Of a stretch of DNA of 64,000 bases, positions 51,974 to 60,969 are shown in pieces. The stretch covers positions 142,451 to 206,450 of the forward strand of contig JAEZGS010000020.1 of assembly GCA_023437225.1 (NCBI GenBank). Direction: 5' to 3'. Both the position numbers and the translations under genes were made by a program. Positions within the stretch are counted from its first letter, which is position 1; each line of letters opens with the position of its first letter. The notes under the pieces are model-generated. The model did no database searches. It had not been told where the DNA came from and saw only the letters and a program-made list of their open reading frames with translations. Source of the stretch: Bacteroidota bacterium. Lineage in GTDB: Bacteria > Bacteroidota > Bacteroidia > Chitinophagales > Chitinophagaceae.

Positions 51974-52927
51974 TTACACTGAATGAAACGCTTCTTTCAT
52001 AATTTCCACCAAACGCATCTTGATCATCTTTTCTGCGAGGTGAATCATGTTTGAGAAAGCCTTGGCGTGGGAAATGCCATGGCCAATTACAACGGGCTTC
52101 GCAACTCCGAGAATTGGAGTGCCTCCGTACTCTTCAAAATTAAATTGATCAAGATACTGATGCTGAATGTGTTTATCCTGGGTCACCTCATAAAACGATT
52201 CAGCAAGTTTCAATATGATGTTTCCTGTAAATCCATCACAAACCATCACATCTGCTTTATCGCGCAAAATATCGCGGCCCTCAACGTTACCAACAAAATT
52301 GATGTTCGCGTTGTCCTTTAACAGGGGATAGGTCGCCTGGGCCAGAATGTTTCCTTTACCTTCTTCTTCACCAATATTTATCAAAGCAACCCGGGGTGAG
52401 GAAATGCCAAGCACATGTTCAGCATATAAGGACCCCTGTACCGCAAATTGATTGAGGTGCTCCGGTTTGCAATCGGAGTTGAGACCTACATCAAGCAATA
52501 CACCGGTTTTACCGTTTTCTTTGGGGATTATAGTGGCAATGGTTGGCCTCAGAACACCCTCTAATGCCTTGATGCTGTACATCGCCCCAACAAGCATGGC
52601 GCCAGTGTTCCCCGCGCTGATGAATGCGTGGGATTTGCCGGTGGCAAGCAGGTGAAAACCGATTGCAATAGAAGACTGCTGCTTCTCCTTGAGAGCTTTG
52701 GTCGGATGTTCATGCATATCGATCACCTGCGGCGCATGCACAACGGTCACTGCCGATGCAGCTATACCGTGTTCCGCAAGCAGAGGATCAATTAACGCCT
52801 GATCGCCTGTAAGCACCAAATGTGCCGGAGATACGGCTTCGGAAAGATACAGTTGCAGACCCCTGACCGCTTCAAGCGGCGCATAGTCTCCACCCATCAT
52901 ATCAATTCCGATAGCGATCTCCGGCAC
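51974..52927 (-). CDS. plsX: Phosphate acyltransferase PlsX
   Basis: 317 residues. I-G-I-D-M-M-G-G-D-Y-A-P (6-17) is the family N-terminus, and F-I-S-A-G-N-T-G-A (about 95-103) the conserved core. It makes acyl-phosphate from acyl-ACP for phospholipid synthesis. The start codon is GTG; the next in-frame ATG would delete the conserved start. It is the last gene of a yceD-rpmF-plsX operon, the classical arrangement. fabH, often next, is absent; the repeat array and rnpB follow instead. Confidence 0.94.
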   Translation of the reverse strand: MPEIAIGIDMMGGDYAPLEAVRGLQLYLSEAVSPAHLVLTGDQALIDPLLAEHGIAASAVTVVHAPQVIDMHEHPTKALKEKQQSSIAIGFHLLATGKSHAFISAGNTGAMLVGAMYSIKALEGVLRPTIATIIPKENGKTGVLLDVGLNSDCKPEHLNQFAVQGSLYAEHVLGISSPRVALINIGEEEGKGNILAQATYPLLKDNANINFVGNVEGRDILRDKADVMVCDGFTGNIILKLAESFYEVTQDKHIQHQYLDQFNFEEYGGTPILGVAKPVVIGHGISHAKAFSNMIHLAEKMIKMRLVEIMKEAFHSV

Positions 52928-52955
52928 GTAGTTATTTTATTGTATTATAAACTTC

Positions 52956-53147
52956 TTACTTAACAGGTGAATTCTCAGCAACCACCTTTCCTTTGTAATA
53001 CAATTTGCCTTCGCTAACGTGAGCACGATGACGAACGTGTAATTCGCCGGTTGTGCTATCCTGGCTTAGCGTAACTTTCTCAGCTTTGTAGTGAGTTCTT
53101 CTCTTCGCACCCCTTTGTTGGGAGTGTCTTCTCTTGGGATTTGGCAT
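52956..53147 (-). CDS. rpmF: 50S ribosomal protein L32
   Basis: 63 residues. M-P-N-P-K-R-R-H-S-Q-Q-R-G-A-K-R-R-T-H is the L32 N-terminus, followed by L-H-V-R-H-R-A-H. The zinc-binding cysteines found in some L32 proteins are absent. It is a structural protein of the large subunit, encoded between the DUF177/YceD gene and plsX as in many bacteria. Confidence 0.97.
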   Translation of the reverse strand: MPNPKRRHSQQRGAKRRTHYKAEKVTLSQDSTTGELHVRHRAHVSEGKLYYKGKVVAENSPVK

Positions 53148-53174
53148 AAGTCAAAATTTGTGACCCTTAATAAA

Positions 53175-53720
53175 TCAGTTATCTAAATCTTTAAACTTCT
53201 CTAAGTCTTTCCAGATCGGGTTTTCCGACCGGTCATTCTGTGCGTCCAGCTTGTTTAACATTGCAAGCACCTCCTTATTGCAATGAGGCCCGCCGATGTC
53301 TTCAAGCTTACACATGCGTTGCATCGGAATACTCAGGTTGACGAACTCATAAATCCAATCGGAGACATTTATATGACTCTCCCCCCTGGAAATATAGTAA
53401 ACGTCAGGATCTTCCTCCTGTTCATTCATCTGCTCAGGATCTTCTACCATTTTCACAACAATGTTGAACTCGTCCCAAAGGTCAAGCGGTAAATTGTTGC
53501 CACAACGGTCGCAGGTAACATCGATCTTTCCACCTACCTCAAACTTCAATAACATGAAGCCGGTTTTTTTGTCAAGTGTTAGTTTGACATGTGTGGAAGC
53601 ATTATTGAAGTCCTGCTCCTGGTATTCTGCAAAGAACTTGTCGTTTATCTCGTATTCAAACTCATGAATACCAGGCTTCAACCCCACAAACGCTATATCA
53701 TAATTCCTGCGGTTGTTCAT
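53175..53720 (-). CDS. DUF177 / YceD family protein
   Basis: 181 residues. The pattern V-T-C-D-R-C-G-N-N-L near 72-81 and a later C-x(9)-C (C-K-L-E-D-I-G-G-P-H-C) is typical of DUF177, which is linked to 23S rRNA metabolism and to plsX-rpmF expression. The ATG at 53720 is chosen; the longer TTG-started frame spans a -7 box. It is followed by rpmF after 27 bases. Confidence 0.9.
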   Translation of the reverse strand: MNNRRNYDIAFVGLKPGIHEFEYEINDKFFAEYQEQDFNNASTHVKLTLDKKTGFMLLKFEVGGKIDVTCDRCGNNLPLDLWDEFNIVVKMVEDPEQMNEQEEDPDVYYISRGESHINVSDWIYEFVNLSIPMQRMCKLEDIGGPHCNKEVLAMLNKLDAQNDRSENPIWKDLEKFKDLDN

Positions 53721-53742
53721 GAGCTTCTCTTTTAAGAGTTTG

Positions 53743-53750
53743 CAAAGGTA
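53743..53750 (-). promoter_or_regulatory. -7 box (TACCTTTG) for the yceD-rpmF-plsX operon
   Basis: A minus-strand exact TAnnTTTG match 22 bases upstream of the DUF177 ATG. A TTTC 21 bases further upstream is a near-consensus -33 element. Confidence 0.55.
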
Positions 53751-53817
53751 AGGGATTAAGTTTAATGCAGGGAAAGTACCGTGCAAAATCTTTGCTTTTT
53801 CCTCAGTTTCTGGCGCA

Positions 53818-56457
53818 CTAACCCTCTTTTAGAAAATCGGCAGCCTTGTTAAGCGCATTATCCAGATCAATGCCTTCGCCCAAAACGGCTGTAAATATAT
53901 CACCTGTTTCTTTAAGGCGGTCCAGGATATTGAAAATCGTAAAATCTGATACCTTCAAGCCCTTCTTTACTTCCTCCCAATGTAGTGGTGTGGAAACCGT
54001 GGCTCCGGGCTTGGGGCGTATGGAATAGGGAGCGGCGATCGTCTGGATAGTCCTGTTCTGCAGGAAATCGAGGTAGATCTTGTCTTTTCTCTTGGATGGA
54101 CTTCGTTCTAAACTGGTAAACTTAGGGATCCGATCGTGAACAAGTGTGACGACCAGCTCCGCGAGCTGGCGCGATTGATCATAATCATACCTGGCACCAA
54201 GCGGGATATAAATATGTATGCCGGTAGACCCGGAAGTCTTGGGATAGGATTGAATGCCAAGCGCATCCAGCACTTCCCTGACAACCTGTGCTGCTTCAAT
54301 TACTTTTTCAAAAGATATGTCTCCGGGATCGAGGTCAATGACACACCAGTCGGGATTCTCCGCGCTTTGAACGCGACTATGCCATGGATTCATTTCGATG
54401 CACCCCAGGTTAGCGATGTAAAGCAAACTTGCCTCGTCCTTACACACATAAAACTTCTTCTTTTCACCGTCGGAGTCACTGGTATAATCATAAGTATCCA
54501 CCCAGTCGGGTACTTTTCCCGCTACATTTTTTTGATAAAAGCTTTTGCCATCAATTCCATCGGGATGTCGGTTAAGCGATTGAGGTCGGTCTTTCATGTA
54601 CGGAAGAATATATTCTGAAATCCTGTCGTAATAATTGAGCATATCACCTTTTGTAATGCGTTCCTTTTTCCAATACAGCTTTTGCAGATTGGTAAAAGTG
54701 ATCTTTTTGGAATCGATCTCCAGTTCGACGTTCTTCACTCCCTTTGGAAATCGCTCCACGGAAAGGTCTTTCTCTGCGGATGCTACTGCATCTTTTACCG
54801 GCACTTCAACTTCGCGACTGACTTCAATGGCTTTTTTGTCGGTTCGCATTCCCATAAAAATCGGATGCCTCATAGAGCCATCCCGGGTCCATTCCTGGAA
54901 TTTCACTTCACAAACCAATTCGGGTTTGACCCATCTGGCCGGCATTTGTGTCTTTGGTTTTACTTTAAATGGACATTCCTTCACCTCGATCCTTTCTAAT
55001 TTCTTATAAAGGTCTGCTAGCGATTTATCATTGAAACCAGAGCCTGTGTGTCCTATATACTTTAATTCTTTCCCCTCATAAATGCCGAGTACCAGGGAGC
55101 CGAAATGTTTTCTTCCGCCTCGGCCCTCAGTAAAGCCCGCTATCACAGCTTCCTGTCTCTGAGTGGTTTTGATCTTCAACCAACCGGAACTCCTGTTGCC
55201 AATAAGATAGGATCCCTGTTTTTCTTTAGCCATAATACCTTCCAATCCCTGTTTGCCGGCCAGCTCATAAAAATCTATCCCGGTAGATTCAATGTGGTCG
55301 CTGTATCTGATCGTGTCTCCGGCTCCCTGCAATAACAACTGCAATATTCGTTTACGCTCAATTAGGGGAATATCGACGAGTGAATAACCTTGCAGCCAGA
55401 TAATATCAAACACATAATATATGAGTGTTCCTTTGCCTGTTTTCTGCCAGGATTGCAATTGCTGGAAATCAATTTTGCCAGCTTCATCTAAAGCAACGAT
55501 CTCCCCGTCAAATACTGCGTCGAATGGAAGTTTTTCAAGTGCCGAAACAACGGGCTTAAATTTCAGATCGTAGGAGAGAAGGTTGCGGGAATATAAGTTG
55601 ACCTTATTCTTTTTTATGTTGGATACTGCCCGATATCCATCCCATTTAAGTTCAAATATCCAATCCTCATTGTCAAACGGCTTATCCGTTAAAGTAGCAA
55701 GCATTGGTTTTACACTTGATGGCATCGCCTGCTTTTTTCCGAGTTTCTTTGCCTGGCTTATGATCTCATCCAAATCAATTTCCTCCGTATGTTCATCTTG
55801 CTTTGCGGGCGGCTTCTGTGCAGGTTTTTTTGCTGACGACCTTGCCGATTGCTTTCGATTGCTGATCCATTCTACATCACTGGTCTTAGCCACCTCGTCC
55901 AGGGTTTTTCCGGACACAACACTGCGGTCCTCCTTTGTTATGTCTTTTTTCAAGGCATGTTCATCTTTCACTTTGATCAGCAACCAGCCATTCTCCATAT
56001 CCTCTCTTTTGCTCTTTATAAGCGCGAATTCGCCTTTCAGCTTTGTGCCATGCAATGTAATATGCAGGTTCCCCTGATGTAATTGAGACAGTAATCCTTT
56101 TTCACCCTTCTGGTCAGGAAGCTCTTTAGCGAGTTCATAAGTTCCCTCATCCCAGATTATCACTGTGCCGGCTCCGTAGTTTCCTTTTGGAATGATACCC
56201 TCAAATGTTCTGTAATCATAGGGATGATCTTCTACCATCATAGCGAGACGCTTGTCTGAAGGATTCATGGAGGGACCCTTTGGAACCGCCCAACTTTTTA
56301 ATACACCTTCCATTTCAAGCCTGAAATCATAATGCAGGTGGGAAGCCTGGTGTTTTTGTACAACGAAACGCAGCTTCCCTTTACTCTTTTTTATGGTCCC
56401 TTCCGGTTCCGGAGTGTTATCAAATGATCGCTTCTCTTTATACTTAGTCAGTCCCAT
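53818..56457 (-). CDS. ligD: Multidomain DNA ligase D (PE-LIG-POL)
   Basis: 879 residues. The order is an N-terminal 3'-phosphoesterase domain (K-H-Q-A-S-H-L-H-Y-D-F-R-L, H40/H42/D44), an ATP-dependent ligase with K271 in F-E-L-K-W-D-G-Y-R-A, and a C-terminal primase-polymerase from about 585 with the metal motif V-I-D-L-D-P-G-D. LigD joins broken ends with Ku in bacterial non-homologous end joining. No Ku gene is in the window. The ATG at 56457 is chosen; the 42-codon extension has no conserved residues. Confidence 0.95.
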   Translation of the reverse strand: MGLTKYKEKRSFDNTPEPEGTIKKSKGKLRFVVQKHQASHLHYDFRLEMEGVLKSWAVPKGPSMNPSDKRLAMMVEDHPYDYRTFEGIIPKGNYGAGTVIIWDEGTYELAKELPDQKGEKGLLSQLHQGNLHITLHGTKLKGEFALIKSKREDMENGWLLIKVKDEHALKKDITKEDRSVVSGKTLDEVAKTSDVEWISNRKQSARSSAKKPAQKPPAKQDEHTEEIDLDEIISQAKKLGKKQAMPSSVKPMLATLTDKPFDNEDWIFELKWDGYRAVSNIKKNKVNLYSRNLLSYDLKFKPVVSALEKLPFDAVFDGEIVALDEAGKIDFQQLQSWQKTGKGTLIYYVFDIIWLQGYSLVDIPLIERKRILQLLLQGAGDTIRYSDHIESTGIDFYELAGKQGLEGIMAKEKQGSYLIGNRSSGWLKIKTTQRQEAVIAGFTEGRGGRKHFGSLVLGIYEGKELKYIGHTGSGFNDKSLADLYKKLERIEVKECPFKVKPKTQMPARWVKPELVCEVKFQEWTRDGSMRHPIFMGMRTDKKAIEVSREVEVPVKDAVASAEKDLSVERFPKGVKNVELEIDSKKITFTNLQKLYWKKERITKGDMLNYYDRISEYILPYMKDRPQSLNRHPDGIDGKSFYQKNVAGKVPDWVDTYDYTSDSDGEKKKFYVCKDEASLLYIANLGCIEMNPWHSRVQSAENPDWCVIDLDPGDISFEKVIEAAQVVREVLDALGIQSYPKTSGSTGIHIYIPLGARYDYDQSRQLAELVVTLVHDRIPKFTSLERSPSKRKDKIYLDFLQNRTIQTIAAPYSIRPKPGATVSTPLHWEEVKKGLKVSDFTIFNILDRLKETGDIFTAVLGEGIDLDNALNKAADFLKEG

Positions 56458-56634
56458 AACCCTAAAAATTAAAAAGTTATGCCATCGATTAAGGCGAATT
56501 GATGCAATTGGCGTCCGTAAATGCCGCTTATCCATGTAAAACGCCAATCGGCATAAACTAACCGCATTCGAGTAACAAAACAAAGACGACCCCCGTCAGA
56601 TATTCCAAACACGCAATTATTAAAACCTTATAAA

Positions 56635-57081
56635 ATGAAAAAGTCAATCTTAACCATCGCACTCGGATTCATCATCGCAATCAACTCGGCATTTGCCGGT
56701 ACTACTGAAGGAGTTAATCAGAAAGTAATTAATGGCTTCAAAAAAGATTACTCAACAGCAACGGATGTTCGCTGGGAAATCAGTAAGGATTATTACAAGG
56801 CAACATTCACCAACGCAGAACAGGTATTGTATGCTTACTACAATGCAGAAGGAGCAAGAATCGCAGTAATGAGAAATGTTCGGTCAAATCAATTGCCCCT
56901 CAAAGTAAGCGAAGATCTTCGCAAACACCAGGATGGACGTTGGATCACTGACCTGTTTGAATTCAGCTCGCAGGAAGAATCAGGATACTACGCAACCCTC
57001 GAAAATGCAGAAGAAAAAGTGGTATTGAAATCTACCGACGGTTCATCATGGATCGTGTTTTCAAAAGAAGAAAAAAAGTAA
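56635..57081 (+). CDS. Secreted PepSY-like (BLIP-like) hypothetical protein
   Basis: 148 residues. Signal peptide MKKSILTIALGFIIAINSAFA is cleaved before G-T-T-E-G. The mature part has the W-E-I-S-K-D-Y-Y-K-A-T-F and A-Y-Y-N-A-E-G pattern of PepSY-like domains common in Bacteroidota secreted proteins. The function is unknown; related domains are thought to inhibit proteases or bind peptides. It stands alone and is followed by a strong terminator. Confidence 0.75.
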   Translation: MKKSILTIALGFIIAINSAFAGTTEGVNQKVINGFKKDYSTATDVRWEISKDYYKATFTNAEQVLYAYYNAEGARIAVMRNVRSNQLPLKVSEDLRKHQDGRWITDLFEFSSQEESGYYATLENAEEKVVLKSTDGSSWIVFSKEEKK

Positions 57082-57105
57082 TTCAATCCCTCGATCTATA
57101 AATGA

Positions 57106-57135
57106 AAAAGGTCTCGGCTAACACCGGGACCTTTT
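57106..57135 (+). terminator. Intrinsic terminator after the PepSY-like gene
   Basis: AAAAGGTCTCGG (57106-57117), loop CTAACA, CCGGGACCTTTT (57124-57135): a 12-bp stem with one G-T wobble, with A/T runs on both flanks. It can end the plus-strand PepSY-like transcript and, in the other direction, the convergent acidic-protein gene. Confidence 0.75.
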
Positions 57136-57149
57136 CATTTTGAGACCAT

Positions 57150-57377
57150 CTACATGTCTCGCTCTTCTTCATCTTCATCGGTTTCATCCCACTCAATGTC
57201 GTCAAGATCATCATCTTCAAGATCATTTTCTTCGAGGTCTTCTTCATCCAGCGCCGGTTCATTTATTTCCTGTTCCGAACCATCAAGATCGCGCTGTTGA
57301 TTCTCGTCGAATTCCGATGATGTGTTACGAGGGTTATAATCCTGCGAATTCTCTTTTCCTCTTCTTGGATAAGTCAT
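57150..57377 (-). CDS. Small acidic hypothetical protein, 75 aa
   Basis: 75 residues. A basic N-terminus (MTYPRRGKEN) leads into a very acidic C-terminal half: of roughly the last 40 residues the great majority are Asp or Glu. No domain or motif is recognised. ATG at 57377; a longer TTG start is possible. The start has an AAATTTG element 8 bases upstream. Convergent terminator and strong composition bias suggest a real gene. The charge pattern would fit a nucleic-acid mimic or binding partner of a basic protein, which is speculation. Confidence 0.6.
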   Translation of the reverse strand: MTYPRRGKENSQDYNPRNTSSEFDENQQRDLDGSEQEINEPALDEEDLEENDLEDDDLDDIEWDETDEDEEERDM

Positions 57378-57407
57378 GGTATACAAATTTTTCCTGAACG
57401 AATAGTG

Positions 57408-57590
57408 TTACCTGCTGCCCTTGCGTTTGCGTTCGTTTTGTACTTCTTTTTTGTTGTTTGTCATATCGTCGCCCTTTATTTGTTGCTCTTCATTACTTCT
57501 GCTGTCAAGGTCGTCCCTTATTTCAGGCTTTGGTTGGTGAGATATGAATTGTTTGTTCTGTTTTGTTATCTGGCTTCTTGATTGTTTCAT
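57408..57590 (-). CDS. Small basic hydrophilic hypothetical protein, 60 aa
   Basis: 60 residues, rich in Lys, Arg, Gln, Asn and Glu with few hydrophobic residues, starting MKQSRSQITKQNK. Predicted disordered; no motif. It lies 30 bases upstream of the acidic-protein gene on the same strand, so the two could form an operon of oppositely charged products. ATG at 57590; the longer frame begins with a cysteine-rich extension I consider unlikely. It could be non-coding. Confidence 0.4.
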   Translation of the reverse strand: MKQSRSQITKQNKQFISHQPKPEIRDDLDSRSNEEQQIKGDDMTNNKKEVQNERKRKGSR

Positions 57591-57808
57591 AATGTCGATT
57601 TTATTGAAAAGGCAAAAAAACGATACCACCACCGCCATCGGTTCAACCACACCGCCATCGATACACAATTTGAGGAGTGCTGTTTCTTTAACTTCCCGAT
57701 GAACTGAAACTCCTTATTGCTGTTATCATTTTCCTATGGAAAAACTTGCTCAATTGACGGAAAAAAAATTGGTATGAAAATGAAGGGTTGTTTTGAAAAC
57801 TATCTACT

Positions 57809-58072
57809 ATGACGATCTCAAAATTCAATAAACTTGGCAACGAAGATCAGATAACTGAAGTATGGAGAAACGGTAAAATAGTGTCTTCAAGAATTGAGGG
57901 TTTTTATAAGTATCTGCTTTTGCAGTTATATTCATTTTACGTGGAATTGAGGTATGATTCTCGTCAGCATGCGATGGACTTTGAAACTTACTCAGTGAGC
58001 TCAAAGAGATTGGACACGTATCTGAGAAAGATCAACATTAACTATTTGTTGCCTGAGGCGGACTATGAGTAA
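57809..58072 (+). CDS. Hypothetical protein, 87 aa
   Basis: 87 residues beginning MTISKFNKLGNEDQI with a mid-region of aromatic and hydrophobic residues (Y-K-Y-L-L-L-Q-L-Y-S-F-Y-V-E-L) that is amphipathic rather than transmembrane. I recognise it as the type of short conserved Bacteroidota protein of unknown function but cannot name a family. It is preceded by a 218-base spacer without a gene, containing two copies of CACCGCCATCG near 57630 and 57650. Confidence 0.6.
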   Translation: MTISKFNKLGNEDQITEVWRNGKIVSSRIEGFYKYLLLQLYSFYVELRYDSRQHAMDFETYSVSSKRLDTYLRKININYLLPEADYE

Positions 58073-58145
58073 TATCAACAGTATTGGCGGAGACTGGATT
58101 TAGGCTTAAATTCGACCACTAACATTCACCAAGAATCTGCAGCTA

Positions 58146-60968
58146 GTGGTATTGCTTCGCCAACTAATTCGTTTTAGCTATCTATTGATTATAATGTGTT
58201 GTTCCACTACGGTGAGCGCACAGCTGTGTACAGGTAGCCTCGGCGATCCTGTTGTTAATATAACTTTCGGCCGTGGCACAAACCCGGGACCTCCCCTGGC
58301 ATCGACCCTTACCAACTATAATTTCCAACGTACCGAGTGCCCTGATGATGGCAACTATACCATTACTAACCGCACAACAGATTGCTTCGGTGCCAGCTGG
58401 CATACGCTGGCAAGCGATCATACCGGTGATCCCCAGGGTTACTTCATGTTAGTGAATGCATCCTTTCAACCGAGCGACTTTTACGTTGAAACTGTGAATG
58501 GATTGTGTTCTAATACCACGTTTGAATTTTCAGCGTGGCTGATGAACATCCTCAAGAATCCGCAGGGAATCCGTCCCGATATTACATTCCGCATTGAGAA
58601 ACTAGACGGCGAGTTGTTGTCCAGTTTCAACACAGGAGAGATTTTTGTTTCCAGCTCTCCTACGTGGAAAAAATATGGTTTCTTTTTTACGACCCCTCCG
58701 GGAGTGTCAAGCGTAGTGATACGGATGCGGAATAATGCTCCTGGTGGAAATGGGAATGACATATGCCTGGACGATATCCAGTTTCGTCCCTGTGGTGCCA
58801 AACTAGAGGCAACCATCGGCAATACGGACGAAATCAATATGTCATTGTGTGAAGGAACTAGAACTAACTTAACCCTCTCATCCGCTGTTTCGCTCGGCTA
58901 CATCTTCCCTGCGTTTCAATGGCAATTGAATTTAAATAACGAAGGCTGGAAGGATATTGCTGGCGCGAACAGCGCTTCATTAAATGTTTCTTTGATTGAT
59001 AAAGGCAGGTATGAATACCGTGTAATGGTTGCTGAAGAAGGGAATATGTCTGTATTAAATTGTCGCGTGGCATCGAACCTTGTTACACTTGAAGTGAAGG
59101 ACCGACCATCGATCAATATCAATGATGTGGCGGATGTTTGCGAAGGTTCGCAATTGCTTATTGATGCCGATATCAATTTCAAAGCCCCTTCGAACTGGGC
59201 GGCAAATTGGAAGCGTCCATCAACAAGTCCTTCAATGCATCATCTTGAGAACGATGCAGCTACAAATACTGCTGTATCTACTCTGGTCCTTGAAAGGACT
59301 CAGCTAATTGACTCAGGGTATTATTATCTGACCGCAACCAATGCTAACGGTTGCAGCATTACAGACTCCGTCAATGTTCATTTGTTGCCAAAACCAATTG
59401 CTTCATTTGATGTTAGTACTCCGCTTTGTTCCGGGCAGGAGGTGGAATTGTTAGGTCAGGGCTCAGTTCTTGCTCCAGCCGTAATTCGTGATTGGGACTG
59501 GTCGCTGGGTAATGGCAGCCGTTCAGGTGTTCAAAGGGCAACGGCATCTTATCCGTCAGGCGTTTTTACGGCTAGTCTGGCCATAACAGCAAGCAACGGT
59601 TGTGTTAGCGATACCGTTGACCGCATCCTTACGATCAATCCAAACCCTGTTGTGAATTTCAGGTTGCCCGAAGTTTGTCTTTCGGACCCCTTCGCTGAAT
59701 TCACAGATTCAACAACCATAAGCGATGGTTCTGAAAATTCGTTCAAATATTTGTGGGTATTTAATGATCCCGCGGCAAATGCAAACAACCCCAATACTTC
59801 ACCACTAAAGAATCCCAGGCATCGATATACATCTACCGGTGTTTATAACGTGCGGCTTGAAGTTACGTCAGGTAATCAATGTGTGTCTGATACCACCATA
59901 CCGTTCACTGTAAATGGATCGGTTCCCAAAGCACAGTTTCAGCTCATGCAGGGAGCAAGTCGCTATTGCAGCGAACAACCGCTTATTATTACCGATGCGT
60001 CCTCAGTGGACTTCGGAAACATTACGCATGTCGAAATCTATTGGGATTATCAAAACGATCCTTTGCTGAAAACAACCGATGAGCATCCAACTTACGGAAA
60101 GGTATATCCATTTGTATATGGCAACAACATACGTCAGGATGGTGAACAAAGAACCATTCGTTATGTTGCCTATTCAGGTATAAACTGTGTGAGCGAAACA
60201 AATCAGACAGTCACGATTTATCAAAGTCCTTCAGTTCAATTTACAGGCATGACACCCATATGTGAAGAAGCGGAACCGTTCTCTGTTTCAGCAGTCACCG
60301 AATCTACCGGAGTTATGGGCAACGGTAATTTTTCAGGTCCGGGTATCACAGCCGATGGCATGTTTAGTCCGCTGGTTGCAGGAGATGGCAGACATACCCT
60401 GACATATGAGTATGTGTCTTCTTTTGGTTGCAAAGATTCGGCACAACAGATCATTGTTGTGTATCCGCAGCCGCAGGTCAATGCGGGGCCCGATCGCACA
60501 CTGATCATCGGAGGTGTCATTACTATTGATGCTAATGCAGAAGGTAATGGTCTGAAGTATGCATGGAGTCCTACAGAGCGTATCAATAATGTAAACGTGC
60601 TCAAGCCGGTTGTATCACCAATCACCGAAACAACTTATACTCTGAATGTCACGTCTGACATGGGGTGTAGCAATAGCGACGAAGTACTTGTTAAAGTTTT
60701 TGAATACCTCGTTATTCCAAACGCATTTACTCCCAATGGTGATGGTAAGAACGATACCTGGCGTGTTCCATATTTGGAATCGTATCCTGATTTCCAACTC
60801 GTGATTTACAATCGTTATGGACAGATTATCTATCGTTCCCAGCGCGGTCTTGTTGATTGGGATGGACGGATCAATGGCAAAGAGGCGCCTACCGGAACCT
60901 ACGTTTATGTACTGGATAGAAAACAGTTTGGTGGAATTATGAAAGGAACATTTCAGCTCATCCGATAA
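58146..60968 (+). CDS. Large secreted PKD-domain protein with CHU_C (type IX secretion) C-terminus
   Basis: 940 residues. A GTG start (or TTG at 58152; no in-frame ATG precedes) gives a signal peptide ending T-V-S-A-Q. An N-terminal jellyroll-like carbohydrate- or ligand-binding region (about 28-215) is followed by Ig/PKD-type repeats (about 215-770). The final 90 residues (I-P-N-A-F-T-P-N-G-D-G-K-N-D, then W-D-G, ending F-Q-L-I-R) are the CHU_C gliding-motility-associated domain used for type IX secretion and surface attachment. It is probably an adhesin-like surface protein. Its stop is 1 base from the convergent FAD oxidase stop. Confidence 0.9.
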   Translation: MVLLRQLIRFSYLLIIMCCSTTVSAQLCTGSLGDPVVNITFGRGTNPGPPLASTLTNYNFQRTECPDDGNYTITNRTTDCFGASWHTLASDHTGDPQGYFMLVNASFQPSDFYVETVNGLCSNTTFEFSAWLMNILKNPQGIRPDITFRIEKLDGELLSSFNTGEIFVSSSPTWKKYGFFFTTPPGVSSVVIRMRNNAPGGNGNDICLDDIQFRPCGAKLEATIGNTDEINMSLCEGTRTNLTLSSAVSLGYIFPAFQWQLNLNNEGWKDIAGANSASLNVSLIDKGRYEYRVMVAEEGNMSVLNCRVASNLVTLEVKDRPSININDVADVCEGSQLLIDADINFKAPSNWAANWKRPSTSPSMHHLENDAATNTAVSTLVLERTQLIDSGYYYLTATNANGCSITDSVNVHLLPKPIASFDVSTPLCSGQEVELLGQGSVLAPAVIRDWDWSLGNGSRSGVQRATASYPSGVFTASLAITASNGCVSDTVDRILTINPNPVVNFRLPEVCLSDPFAEFTDSTTISDGSENSFKYLWVFNDPAANANNPNTSPLKNPRHRYTSTGVYNVRLEVTSGNQCVSDTTIPFTVNGSVPKAQFQLMQGASRYCSEQPLIITDASSVDFGNITHVEIYWDYQNDPLLKTTDEHPTYGKVYPFVYGNNIRQDGEQRTIRYVAYSGINCVSETNQTVTIYQSPSVQFTGMTPICEEAEPFSVSAVTESTGVMGNGNFSGPGITADGMFSPLVAGDGRHTLTYEYVSSFGCKDSAQQIIVVYPQPQVNAGPDRTLIIGGVITIDANAEGNGLKYAWSPTERINNVNVLKPVVSPITETTYTLNVTSDMGCSNSDEVLVKVFEYLVIPNAFTPNGDGKNDTWRVPYLESYPDFQLVIYNRYGQIIYRSQRGLVDWDGRINGKEAPTGTYVYVLDRKQFGGIMKGTFQLIR

Positions 60969-60969
60969 G

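Noticed and set aside
56458..56583. 42-codon extension of ligD
   Set aside because: No similarity to the LigD N-terminus; the phosphoesterase domain begins just after the ATG at 56457.
57600..57660. Two copies of CACCGCCATCG in the spacer near 57630-57660
   Set aside because: Only two short copies with no further pattern; noted but too little to call a regulatory element.
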